Source: Methanomicrobiales archaeon (GTDB lineage Archaea; Halobacteriota; Methanomicrobia; Methanomicrobiales; Methanoculleaceae). Taken from it: a DNA stretch of 29,381 nucleotides. The notes beneath the pieces are model-generated. The model ran no database searches. It was not told the origin of the DNA and saw only the letters and a program-made list of their open reading frames with translations. The stretch lies in NCBI GenBank assembly GCA_019136335.1, contig JAGVUK010000258.1, positions 5,076 through 34,456 on the forward strand. The letters run 5' to 3'. Below, in pieces: positions 22,642-29,381 of the stretch; the stretch's first letter is position 1, and the number at the start of each line of letters is the position of its first letter. The position numbers and the translations under genes are program-made.

Positions 22642-23196
22642 TTACATAATAGTTTCGAGCCGCTGCTCCAGGAAGTCAAGCCCTTTCTTGATGTCCTCGA
22701 TGTTTTTTCCGCCGGTCAGGATAATCTTGCCGGAACTGAAGAGAAGGGCGACGATCTTCGGGTCCTCGATACGGTAGACAAGCCCCGGAAACTGTTCGGG
22801 TTCGTACTCGATGTTCTCAAGGTTGAGGGTGATGACCACCTTATTTAAATTGATGTACCTGCCCATATCGTACGAACAGACGATGTTCGTGACCGCGACC
22901 TGCGGTTCGTCGTAAGTATCGATGCCGGCATCCCGGAGCGAATGCATGATGATATCGAGGCCAGCATGGAGATCCTCCTTGTTCCTGATACCGGTGAGCA
23001 CCACTTTCCCCGAAGAGAATATCAGGGACGCAATCTTGGGTTTCTCGATGCGATAGACCGCTCCCGGGAACCTCTTCGTATTCAGCTCACAGTTTTTTAT
23101 TTTATTAGATACTTTTTCGAGGTCGATCGAGTCGGCAATCACCCCGGAAGCAACGATGTTCTCAATTTTCAGTGACTCGTATCCCTTCTCATCCAT
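22642..23196 (-). CDS. tbp: TATA-box binding protein
   Basis: TBP recognises promoter TATA boxes and recruits TFB and RNA polymerase. The saddle is built from two direct repeats. The first runs through ESLKIENIVASG, FPGAVYRIEKPKIASLIF and SSGKVVLTG; the second through VAVTNIVCSYD, FPGLVYRIEDPKIVALLF and SSGKIILTG. I chose the ATG at 23196, which gives 184 residues; upstream ATGs at 23223 and 23211 add up to nine residues. The gene is noticeably richer in A and T than its neighbours, and the first repeat is more divergent than the second. It may be one of several TBP paralogs. Confidence 0.93.
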   Translation of the reverse strand: MDEKGYESLKIENIVASGVIADSIDLEKVSNKIKNCELNTKRFPGAVYRIEKPKIASLIFSSGKVVLTGIRNKEDLHAGLDIIMHSLRDAGIDTYDEPQVAVTNIVCSYDMGRYINLNKVVITLNLENIEYEPEQFPGLVYRIEDPKIVALLFSSGKIILTGGKNIEDIKKGLDFLEQRLETIM

Positions 23197-23284
23197 CGAT
23201 ATGAGTATCATTTTTCGGACCATAATACTAATGGATAATCTTTATGGGCATTCCGAATATGGAGCGCCCATCAGCGTCGTGAAT

Positions 23285-23293
23285 TCTTTAAAC
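23285..23293 (+). promoter_or_regulatory. Probable TATA box of the acyl-CoA synthetase gene
   Basis: TCTTTAAAC lies about 37 bases before the ATG at 23325, predicting a leader of roughly a dozen bases. The AT-rich 128-base gap with the divergent tbp gene also holds CATAAAG on the minus strand, a possible element for tbp. Confidence 0.4.
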
Positions 23294-23324
23294 CATAGAC
23301 GCGCAAACTTTTATTGATCACGGT

Positions 23325-25028
23325 ATGACAGATGACGAGCAAAAAGTAGCATCCTACGAAGACCTCTGCGCGAATTTCAAGATAGATGTCCCTGAATACT
23401 ATAACTTCGGTTTTGATGTGATCGACGCATGGGCGAAGAAGGACCGGAACAAACTGGCGATGATCTGGACCGACCAGAAAGGAAACGAGAAGAAATACAC
23501 CTTCTTTGACCTCATGCGCCTCTCCAACCAGGCCGTCAACATCTGCATAAAATACGGCATCAAGAAGGGCGATCGGGTCATGCTGATGCTGCCCCGTGCC
23601 CCCGAATGGTGGATCTTCACCATCGCCCTCATCAAGATCGGCGCGGTATATTGCCCCGCAACGACGATGCTGACCCCAAAAGACCTGAAATACCGCATCC
23701 AGGCGGCTGACATCAGGATGATCATCACCATGGCCGAGTATGCGGAGAAGGTCGAGGAGATCCGGGAAGAGTGCCCCACGCTCGCGGTCCGGCTCATGAT
23801 CGACGGCACCAGGGACGGGTGGGTCAGCTACCCCGTCGAACTCGACTACCCCGCGCCCTGCTCACACAAACTGGTGAGCCTCCCCGGCATGCACCGGACC
23901 AGATCCTCAGACCCGCTGCTGCTCTTCTTCACCTCCGGCACCACAGGTGAGCCCAAGATGGTGGTCCACGACCACACCTACCCTCTGGGACACCTCGTCA
24001 CCGCGCAGGTGTGGCATGACCTGCATCCAAACGACCTCCACCTGACGATCTCCGATACCGGGTGGGGCAAGAGCGCGTGGGGGAAACTCTACGGCCAGTG
24101 GATCGTCGGCGCGTGCATCTTCGTCTACGACATCCGCGGCCGGTTTCACGCCACCGAGATCCTGCCGCTGCTGGAGCGGTACGGGATCACGACCTTCTGC
24201 TGTCCCCCGACCATCTACCGGATGCTGATCCTCGCGGACCTTGACAAGTTCGACCTCGCCGATATGCGCCACTGCTGTAGCGCCGGTGAGCCCCTCAACC
24301 CCGAGGTCATCCGGGCGTGGAAGGAAGGAACGGGCCGGACGATCTACGAGGGCTACGGGCAGACCGAGACGGTGCTCTGCATCGGGACGTTCCCCGGCAT
24401 GAAGTGCAAACCCGGCTCTATGGGGAAACCGGCGCCGGGCTGGCAGATCGAGCTCCACGACGACGACGGGAACCCCGTCGGTGTAGGGGAGGAAGGGCGC
24501 ATCGCGATCAAACTGGACCCGCGTCCGGTCGGGCTCTTCCGCGGCTACTTAAACAACGAGGAGGAGAACCACAGGGTCTTCCAGAACGGGTTCTACTACA
24601 CCGGCGACAAGGCATGCATGGACGAGGACGGTTACTTCTGGTTCATCGGCCGCGACGACGACGTCATCAAGTCGTCCGGTTACCGGATCGGGCCGTTCGA
24701 GGTGGAGAGCGCGCTCATGGAGCACCCGGCCGTCCAGGAGGCGGCGGTCGTCGGGTCGCCGGATGTGATCCGGGGCCTGATAGTCAAGGCGTTCATCATC
24801 CTCAAACCCGGGTACCGCCCCTCGGAGTCCCTCGTCAAGGACATCCAGAAGTATGTCAAACGGGTGACGGCCCCCTACAAGTACCCCCGCGCGATCGAGT
24901 TCGTGGAGTCGCTCCCGAAGACGATCTCCGGCAAGATCAAGCGCTATGAACTCCGCGAGAAGGAGATGAGACAGTTTATGGACAACAACTCCCATAACTC
25001 CAAGCCCTCCCGGAAGTGCGGGGAGTGA
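23325..25028 (+). CDS. AMP-forming acyl-CoA synthetase (MacS-like)
   Basis: This enzyme activates a carboxylic acid to its CoA thioester through an acyl-adenylate. The 567 residues contain the phosphate-binding loop FTSGTTGEPK (202-211), YEGYGQTET (341-349), YTGD (425-428), the hinge and C-terminal domain signature GRDDDVIKSSGYRIGP (442-457), and the catalytic Lys in PKTISGKIKR (Lys537). It is closest in style to the medium-chain acyl-CoA synthetases of methanogens, so acetate is probably not the main substrate. It stands alone, divergent from tbp and 37 bases before a tRNA gene. Confidence 0.92.
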   Translation: MTDDEQKVASYEDLCANFKIDVPEYYNFGFDVIDAWAKKDRNKLAMIWTDQKGNEKKYTFFDLMRLSNQAVNICIKYGIKKGDRVMLMLPRAPEWWIFTIALIKIGAVYCPATTMLTPKDLKYRIQAADIRMIITMAEYAEKVEEIREECPTLAVRLMIDGTRDGWVSYPVELDYPAPCSHKLVSLPGMHRTRSSDPLLLFFTSGTTGEPKMVVHDHTYPLGHLVTAQVWHDLHPNDLHLTISDTGWGKSAWGKLYGQWIVGACIFVYDIRGRFHATEILPLLERYGITTFCCPPTIYRMLILADLDKFDLADMRHCCSAGEPLNPEVIRAWKEGTGRTIYEGYGQTETVLCIGTFPGMKCKPGSMGKPAPGWQIELHDDDGNPVGVGEEGRIAIKLDPRPVGLFRGYLNNEEENHRVFQNGFYYTGDKACMDEDGYFWFIGRDDDVIKSSGYRIGPFEVESALMEHPAVQEAAVVGSPDVIRGLIVKAFIILKPGYRPSESLVKDIQKYVKRVTAPYKYPRAIEFVESLPKTISGKIKRYELREKEMRQFMDNNSHNSKPSRKCGE

Positions 25029-25032
25029 ACAC

Positions 25033-25040
25033 CTTTATTT
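25033..25040 (+). promoter_or_regulatory. TATA box of tRNA-Leu
   Basis: CTTTATTT lies about 30 bases upstream of the tRNA 5' end, in the spacing expected for archaeal tRNA promoters. Confidence 0.5.
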
Positions 25041-25065
25041 TGTTGAAGGTACTACAATATTAGGC

Positions 25066-25150
25066 GCGAGGGTTGCCAAGCCAGGTCAAAGGCGCTAGGT
25101 TCAGGGCCTAGTCTCGTAGGAGTTCGCCGGTTCGAATCCGGCTCCTCGCA
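25066..25150 (+). tRNA. tRNA-Leu (anticodon CAG)
   Basis: An 85-base cloverleaf can be folded. The acceptor stem is GCGAGGG with TCCTCGC and discriminator A, typical of Leu. The D stem is GCC/GGC, and the anticodon stem CTAGG/CCTAG encloses loop TTCAGGG with CAG at 25102-25104. A long variable arm (TCTCGTAGGAGTT) follows, then T stem GCCGG/CCGGC with TTCGAAT. No intron is present and CCA is not encoded. A T-rich stretch (TCTTCTCTTTCC) follows and may end transcription. Confidence 0.97.
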
Positions 25151-25229
25151 TCTTCTCTTTCCTGTTTTGTGGATGCTGCCCGGCTAACAAAATCGTAGGG
25201 CGTTTTGGGATACTCAAAAAGAGGTACGG

Positions 25230-25484
25230 TTATTTGACCCTGCCAAACTCCTTGCTCACATCTGCCGCAGACTGGTAAGTCTTGTCCTCGAACATCTCAA
25301 GGACCTGGATCACCGCGTCAGGCGCATCGTGCTTCCGGGCATGACTGATCAGGTCCTGCTTTCCGGCAGGATAGTCTATGCCTCCAAGGTACTTCTGGAA
25401 CGCGGATGCGCTCAGTTTTTCTACGGAGGCAGCCTGGGCTGCAGATGCCAGTCCGCCTTTAACCGAAGGTCTTTCTTCTGCCAT
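25230..25484 (-). CDS. DUF2795 domain protein
   Basis: This 84-residue protein contains the small helical DUF2795 fold: LSASAFQKYLGGIDYPAGKQDLISHARKHDA, then VLEMFEDKTYQSAADVSKEF. The family is widespread but of unknown function. The ATG at 25484 is preceded by a GGTGGTGAG ribosome binding site, and the open frame upstream of it is not family-like. The first 25 residues are Ala/Ser-rich and probably disordered. Confidence 0.85.
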   Translation of the reverse strand: MAEERPSVKGGLASAAQAASVEKLSASAFQKYLGGIDYPAGKQDLISHARKHDAPDAVIQVLEMFEDKTYQSAADVSKEFGRVK

Positions 25485-25549
25485 GCTTCTCACCACCTGT
25501 TTGACTGCACCCCGCACAGCGGGACACGCCTGACCCATAGCTCATGGTG

Positions 25550-25559
25550 AATAAAAATG
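25550..25559 (-). promoter_or_regulatory. TATA box of the DUF2795 gene
   Basis: On the minus strand this reads CATTTTTATT, about 70 bases before the ATG at 25484. It predicts a leader of roughly 40 bases that contains the ribosome binding site. The bases from 25560 to 25727 hold no recognisable feature. Confidence 0.45.
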
Positions 25560-25727
25560 TTGCCGTGTTTTCCGGCTGAAAAACCGACGATACGCTGGAG
25601 GAATAATTTCAGTCAGGGATAGCAGCCGGCCTGTGCAGGGCGCCGGGAGACGGCATGCCCGGTTGAAGCTCACCCTCCCGGAGAAGGCGGCCTGAAACCC
25701 GGTCAGCGATGGGGTGCCTGCCCTCCC

Positions 25728-26498
25728 TCACGCCTCCCCTTCCTTCCGGAAGAGGAAGAAGTGGTGACCGCTCCTAAATTTCATCGCCCGCCCGGCCAGG
25801 AGGTCGCAGCGGACACTTGCTGCTGTGACCCATTGCAGGCCCGGTGCGGGCGAGGCCGCGGCCGGCCCGTACAGCGCCCTCTGCACCCTTGAGTAGGCCC
25901 AGAAGAGCGGCGATGCGTTGGTTATGGAATGATGCCGGAGATGCAGCCCCCCCTTCTTGAATGCCTCGATGTAAAATCCGGGCGTCCGGTAGAGCGCCCG
26001 CCCCTGGTAGTATCCTTCACTCTCGACAAGGAGGCTCCCTGACCGGTTCACCTGTTCGATGACGGCGACATACCCGCCGGGTTTTGTCACGCGACAGAAC
26101 TCCGCGATCGTTCTTTCTGCCCCGGCATCGGTGAGGATGTACTTGAGGACCCAGACGCAGTTCACCAGGTCGAAGGAGTCGTCGGGAAACGGCGCCTCGT
26201 CACCGGGAACGATGAAACCGACATTCCGGACCCCCTGCTCCGACGCGAGCCGCCGGGCTGCGCTCACCATTGCAGGCGAGAGATCGACCCCGACGACACG
26301 GGCTACCCTTGGTGCGAACCAGAATGCCCACCGGCCGTTCCCGCACCCGAAATCGAGAACCGTAAGATCCTCTCTGAGCGGAAGAACACGGGCGTAGAGG
26401 GCTTTCTGCGTGGAATCGATGTAGTGGTTATAGGTATCGTCTCTCCCTATAACCGCCCGCAGCGGATAGTCAGCGTGTTCGCCACGGAGAGCATCCAG
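25728..26498 (-). CDS. SAM-dependent methyltransferase with unclear start codon
   Basis: The conventional ATG at 26270 would leave out the SAM-binding motif I, VLDFGCGNG, and the following VVGVDLSPAM, which are encoded just upstream in the same frame (about 26280-26360). The protein therefore starts earlier, yet the frame has no ATG, GTG or TTG back to its stop near 26535. The best candidate is the CTG at 26498 (then DALRGEHADYPLRAVIGRD), giving 256 residues. A frameshift or sequencing error is the alternative. A strong TATA box is 70 bases upstream. Later motifs include FDLVNCVWVLKYI and TKPGGYVAVIEQV. The substrate is unknown. Confidence 0.7.
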   Translation of the reverse strand: MDALRGEHADYPLRAVIGRDDTYNHYIDSTQKALYARVLPLREDLTVLDFGCGNGRWAFWFAPRVARVVGVDLSPAMVSAARRLASEQGVRNVGFIVPGDEAPFPDDSFDLVNCVWVLKYILTDAGAERTIAEFCRVTKPGGYVAVIEQVNRSGSLLVESEGYYQGRALYRTPGFYIEAFKKGGLHLRHHSITNASPLFWAYSRVQRALYGPAAASPAPGLQWVTAASVRCDLLAGRAMKFRSGHHFFLFRKEGEA

Positions 26499-26565
26499 GG
26501 GGTTTTCTGCCCCGGGTGTGCCGGACCCGATTGCGCATCACCAACCCCGGTATACCCGGCCGCAC

Positions 26566-26573
26566 CTATATAA
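26566..26573 (-). promoter_or_regulatory. TATA box of the methyltransferase gene
   Basis: On the minus strand this reads TTATATAG, an excellent archaeal TATA box. Transcription would start near 26543, some 45 bases before the candidate CTG start. This supports a start upstream of 26270. Between here and 26801 I see only GC-rich sequence with no gene. Confidence 0.6.
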
Positions 26574-26801
26574 TGAATAGCCACGGGCCGGCTCCGCCGC
26601 CGGGTGAGGGGACTCCGCGGAGCCTCCCCACCGGCAATCCGCTCCACTTCGGTCCGGCCGCCTCAGGGGCACGGCTCCCGGGAGGGGTGACAGCGGAGGC
26701 GTGCCAGGAGCATGCGCGCCGGTCAACCGGAGACGAGGTTCTCTCGAACCCCGATTCTTTAAAAAAGGGATATTCGGAGTGCTGCTCTTCCGGGGGAGAT
26801 C

Positions 26802-27062
26802 TCAGTACCGCCGGAAGTCGCTTCTTGGTCTCGGGGGCCGGGCCTCATCGATCTTCAAGGTGCGGCCTTCGAATACCGTGTTATTCAGGGCGTCTTTTGC
26901 CTTCTCAGCCTCTTCCGGGCTGGACATCTCAACGAACCCGAACCCTTTGCGCTCGATGACTCTGACGTCGTTTACCGTCCCGTACTGGCCAAACAATTCT
27001 TTCAACTGCTCTTCATTTACCGAGTAGGTGAGGTTTCCGACGTACAGCTTGCTGCTTTCCAT
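26802..27062 (-). CDS. RRM-domain RNA-binding protein
   Basis: An 86-residue protein made of a single RNA recognition motif. RNP2 is LYVGNL (6-11) and RNP1 is KGFGFVEM (39-46), both with their aromatic RNA-stacking residues. A basic RPPRPRSDFRRY tail follows. Such one-domain RRM proteins are common in bacteria such as cyanobacteria but uncommon in archaea, where they occur mainly in some methanogens. The ATG follows a GAGGATC ribosome binding site. The gene is monocistronic. Its RNA target is unknown. Confidence 0.9.
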   Translation of the reverse strand: MESSKLYVGNLTYSVNEEQLKELFGQYGTVNDVRVIERKGFGFVEMSSPEEAEKAKDALNNTVFEGRTLKIDEARPPRPRSDFRRY

Positions 27063-27184
27063 TCAAAGATCCTCTTCACACATGTACGCTCAAACCTTAA
27101 TTACTCTTCGGAGAAATCCACGGGCGCCGGTCCGGGGCCGACTCCCCCGGTGCAGGAAGCACGTGGTGAGGGTGGTGTGCATTC

Positions 27185-27300
27185 CCCGGAAGGCGGGGAC
27201 GGTGCCCGGGCGTGCCCCGGAGTGCGACCCTCCAAAGGGTGCGAAAACCGATCGGTACCCTCCCCCTTTGAGCGTACCGGTGATTGGGAATCGTTGCACC
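27185..27300 (-). repeat. Dispersed repeat copy C
   Basis: Starting at 27300 on the minus strand, this unit begins GTGCAACGATTCCC and aligns with copy B for about 100 bases, including the GGGTACCGATC and CGCACTCCGGGG segments. Its frame reads (M)QRFPITGTLKGGGY. A GGATAAACC element lies about 24 bases upstream. The flanks 27070-27184 and 27301-27520 are GC-rich and hold no supportable gene. Confidence 0.6.
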
Positions 27301-27604
27301 AGTACCGCGCCGGTTTATCCCGGGTGAGACGGGCCGCATGAGAGCGTGCGGCACCGCCTGCCACGCAGGCCGGGGTGGCGGGAACACGCTCACCGGCTCA
27401 CCCCGGGCCCCGGCGGAACGGCTCGGGCAGGCGGGAGGCATAGGACGCGGTAAGCGCCCTCGATACGCCTGTCCTTCCCCGCCAGGCCCGGATTGAAGAG
27501 ATTTTCCCGGAATAGATACATTAATGGTGGCCCGGGTCATTAGTATACACCTCCAGGAAAAACCGGCAGGCAGCCGCGTCGCCGCCTGTCACGGAGTTGA
27601 TGAA

Positions 27605-27922
27605 CTGACAAATACACGAGGATCACAGAACAGCGGAAGCGAAGAGATAGTACGGGTACGATTACCGAAGAAACGAAACCGGGAATTATTCGGCCGGGCC
27701 GACCTGATGCTCGGGGCAAACCACATCCGCGTCCGTTGCGAGGACGGCGTCACGCGGATGGGGCGGATCAAGGGCAAGATCAAGAAGCGACTCTGGATAC
27801 GCGAAGGCGATCTCCTGATTGTTGTTCCCTGGAGTTTCCAGGATGAGAAGTGCGATATCGTCTATCGTTACATCAGGCCCCAGGTGGACTGGCTCAAGAA
27901 GCATAACTACCTCAGCCAATAA
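27605..27922 (+). CDS. Translation initiation factor aIF1A
   Basis: This OB-fold factor binds the ribosomal A site during initiation. The conserved protein is SGSEEIVRVRLPKKRNRELFG, then ADLMLGANHIRVRCEDG, MGRIKGKIKKRLWIREGDL and YRYIRPQVDWL. The family normally begins about 10 residues before SGSEEI. There the frame has no ATG, GTG or TTG; a CTG at 27605 (then TNTRGSQN) sits eight bases after GGAG and gives 105 residues. The only ATG in frame is at 27524 and would add 27 residues containing a TATA-like stretch (TTAGTATAC). I favour the CTG but cannot exclude the long form. Confidence 0.85.
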   Translation: MTNTRGSQNSGSEEIVRVRLPKKRNRELFGRADLMLGANHIRVRCEDGVTRMGRIKGKIKKRLWIREGDLLIVVPWSFQDEKCDIVYRYIRPQVDWLKKHNYLSQ

Positions 27923-27987
27923 CGTCTTCTCAGCGACGGCCGAGACGCCGTCGCCGGCCAACGGCGGAACCGGGTATCATCCGGGAC

Positions 27988-28569
27988 TCATTCTCCCCTG
28001 GAATCCCGGCTGATCGCATCGGCAAGGTTTGCCGCAAGATCGGTATGCACCAGCATGAACGTTCTGCTCACCGACGCCGTTACGCTCGCCGCCATCTGCA
28101 TCGTGAGCAGGATGACCCGCATGGCCTCCGGAACCGTCCCTCCCTCCCAGACCTCCTGGATGCACCGGTTGGCGACCTGTTTCGTGATCTCGTTTCCCAG
28201 CACCACGAAACTGCCCGCCCGGCCCCTCTGCGTCACCCGTAACCGGGAGTCGATGATCTCGGCGATGGCGTAACTCCCCGCAGTGGCGTACAGCCTCTTT
28301 CTACAGGTTGTCAATCCCCCGGTCTCGGTCACCTCCCCGATGAGCACCCCGTCCTGCTGCGTGACTTTGGTTTTGTCGTCCCTGACCTGGATTGCCACCC
28401 CGATCTCGCCGGCCCGTTCCAGCAAGTCGTTATCGGATGCGATCGAACCGTTGTAGAGCTCGCACTCCAGCTCTTCTATGCGGGATTCATCCCCCCGGAA
28501 TGCGATCTCCCGCATATCGCCCGCCATCACGGCGCCCTGTTTTCCGATGTATGCCATCACGAGAGTCAT
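27988..28569 (-). CDS. DUF2121 (MJ0548-like) protein
   Basis: The 193-residue protein matches a family conserved in methanogens. It shows an N-terminal TLVMAYIGKQGAVMAGDMREI, then ELYNGSIASDNDLLERAGEIGVAIQVRDDKTKV, RKRLYATAGSYAIAEI, and GSFVVLGNEITKQVAN. The AGDMR element and strand pattern recall the proteasome-like Ntn-hydrolase fold, but the family has no established function. The ATG at 28569 follows GGAGGT by eight bases; the longer frame lacks this. It is convergent with the aIF1A gene. Confidence 0.8.
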   Translation of the reverse strand: MTLVMAYIGKQGAVMAGDMREIAFRGDESRIEELECELYNGSIASDNDLLERAGEIGVAIQVRDDKTKVTQQDGVLIGEVTETGGLTTCRKRLYATAGSYAIAEIIDSRLRVTQRGRAGSFVVLGNEITKQVANRCIQEVWEGGTVPEAMRVILLTMQMAASVTASVSRTFMLVHTDLAANLADAISRDSRGE

Positions 28570-28697
28570 ACGGTGAAACCTCCTATCCCCGGCACGGAGC
28601 TGGAAGTTGTGCACACCCCGCATCCTGTATCAATCTATCGGTTGGTGCCCCTCCAGGTACCCGTTCCGCCGGCTCCGTTCGCTGCCGGGAGGAGTTG

Positions 28698-28713
28698 TGA
28701 AGGCCGGCCTTCA
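28698..28713. repeat. Perfect 16-bp palindrome
   Basis: TGAAGGCCGGCCTTCA is a perfect palindrome. It lies inside outer arms GCTGCC (28681-28686) and GGCAGC (28714-28719). It is about 130 bases upstream of the DUF2121 start and could be an operator. The rest of 28570-28820 shows no gene. Confidence 0.5.
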
Positions 28714-28823
28714 GGCAGCAGCCGGGACCGGGTTCGTCGGCGCCGGCCACACCGCGTGTGCCGCTCCTGCGTCACTGCAGGGATGCGGGCAGCGAGAGGC
28801 GTGGCGGTCTATGCGACGGTAAT

Positions 28824-28899
28824 ATTTTTATCTCTGCGGGGTTGAAGGGGCAGAGCGGGAAGACCCCCTGCGCAAGCTGGGGGATGGGAGCGGAGCCCC
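28824..28899 (+). ncRNA. Candidate structured small RNA
   Basis: ATTTTTAT at 28824-28831 looks like a TATA box and predicts a start near 28850. There an outer stem GGGGC (28847-28851) with GCCCC (28895-28899) encloses an inner hairpin CCCCC (28864-28868) with GGGGG (28879-28883), closed by a GC pair around a GCAA tetraloop. A T-rich stretch follows. The GCAAGC-n-GGGGG core also occurs in the candidate RNA at 22433-22530. No coding frame is evident. Confidence 0.35.
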
Positions 28900-28938
28900 T
28901 TCGTTTTGTTTCGTCGAATAGGGAGAGGGTGTTACCAC

Positions 28939-29090
28939 CCCTTCTTGCGTTGCCTTTGCAATCCGGGTCTGTAGCCTGTTGACGATGGATTCTGTTTTCT
29001 CCCAGTCAATGGTTTTCCATTGGTTGGCAAGATCCTTGTGTCACCAGTATGCTTCTCGCTCATTGGCGTCGGTGAATGACGTGCTTTCAC
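28939..29090 (-). pseudogene. Group II intron reverse transcriptase, N-terminal remnant
   Basis: On the minus strand a GTG at 29090 follows a strong GGAGGT site and opens a frame VKAR that, after a one-base shift, continues SFTDANEREAYW, a TGA stop (29043-29041), then HKDLANQWKTIDWEKTESI and VNRLQTRIAKATQEG. This is the N-terminal RVT_N region of group II intron-encoded reverse transcriptases (W-x-x-I-D-W, then LQxRIxKA). The similarity stops at 28939, so the catalytic domains and the 3' part of the intron are gone. Nothing functional is expected. Confidence 0.8.
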
Positions 29091-29381
29091 GGGTTTACCT
29101 CCTTTCAATGCTTTGGAATATCTGTCCCACGTGGGCGCCCTTTCAGGCTGAGGTATACACCTCTATCCTGCCCATTACAGGCAAGCGTTCGCTTCTTGGG
29201 ACATCCTGTTCCGTCTCCACCATCTGTAGGCCGGGAACCGTTTGTTCGTTCGCTGCATCGTGAAAGGTACCAGTGCAGCCCGGTTCCTTACCATTTTGGT
29301 TCAAGCGTATCAGTCTGGTTTCGCTTGTCGCGGATTACGACCCATACGATTGGTTCAGCGTTTGCTTCTCCATGACATCGT
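29091..29381 (-). mobile_element. Probable group II intron RNA, 5' part, running off the window
   Basis: This non-coding stretch lies directly upstream of the reverse transcriptase remnant, where the intron RNA domains precede the ORF in group II introns. The frames here do not look coding. I infer it is the 5' ribozyme portion by position. The 5' end of the intron is outside the window. Confidence 0.5.

Noticed and set aside
27097..27540. 147-residue minus-strand frame over repeat copy C
   Set aside because: Arg/Pro-rich translation without a ribosome binding site; only the short MQRF segment has any cross-copy support.

Overview
The window reads as chromosome of a GC-rich methanogenic euryarchaeon, most likely a Methanoculleus-type member of the Methanomicrobiales. 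This is inferred from gene content. Information processing is archaeal (MCM, RFC, TBP, aIF1A, NMD3, Taw2, RPA-associated proteins, Lhr). CoA is made by the archaeal pantoate kinase/phosphopantothenate synthetase route, and MptD belongs to tetrahydromethanopterin synthesis. Promoters carry TATA boxes, and several genes appear leaderless.

Layout. 1-4200: a frameshifted zinc-ribbon gene, two unknown genes (one membrane protein), an Lrp/AsnC regulator and thiD on the minus strand, then an AIR synthase-related gene on the plus strand. 4200-5760: a gene-poor graveyard with a decayed HicBA-type toxin-antitoxin locus, a copy of a dispersed repeat, GC-rich low-complexity sequence and a serpin pseudogene. 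5767-12353: one tight minus-strand run reading DUF424, NMD3, Taw2, CoaBC, pantoate kinase, phosphopantothenate synthetase, a divergent RFC-like clamp-loader ATPase and a SAM methyltransferase. Most junctions overlap or are a few bases apart, and the run includes the last archaeal CoA steps. 12398-13553: a TatD-like hydrolase and MptD. 13700-17866: rfcS and mcm, with mcm interrupted by a 358-residue intein carrying a LAGLIDADG endonuclease. 18187-22393: plus-strand operon of an RPA-associated OB protein, its phosphoesterase partner and an Lhr helicase. 22642-25150: TBP, a divergent acyl-CoA synthetase and tRNA-Leu(CAG). 25230-28569: a DUF2795 protein, a methyltransferase, an RRM protein, aIF1A and a DUF2121 protein, separated by long non-coding stretches. 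28700-29381: a palindrome, a structured-RNA candidate and a decayed group II intron reverse transcriptase.

The core genes look ordinary and intact. The unusual material is in the gaps: a dispersed repeat of at least 100 bp whose copies share a reading frame starting (M/V)(Q/H)RF.ITGT; two TATA-preceded, GC-rich hairpin loci sharing a GCAAGC-n-GGGGG core that may be related small RNAs; and two genes (aIF1A and a methyltransferase) with no conventional start codon where family alignment expects one. No CRISPR array, rRNA or intact transposase was seen.
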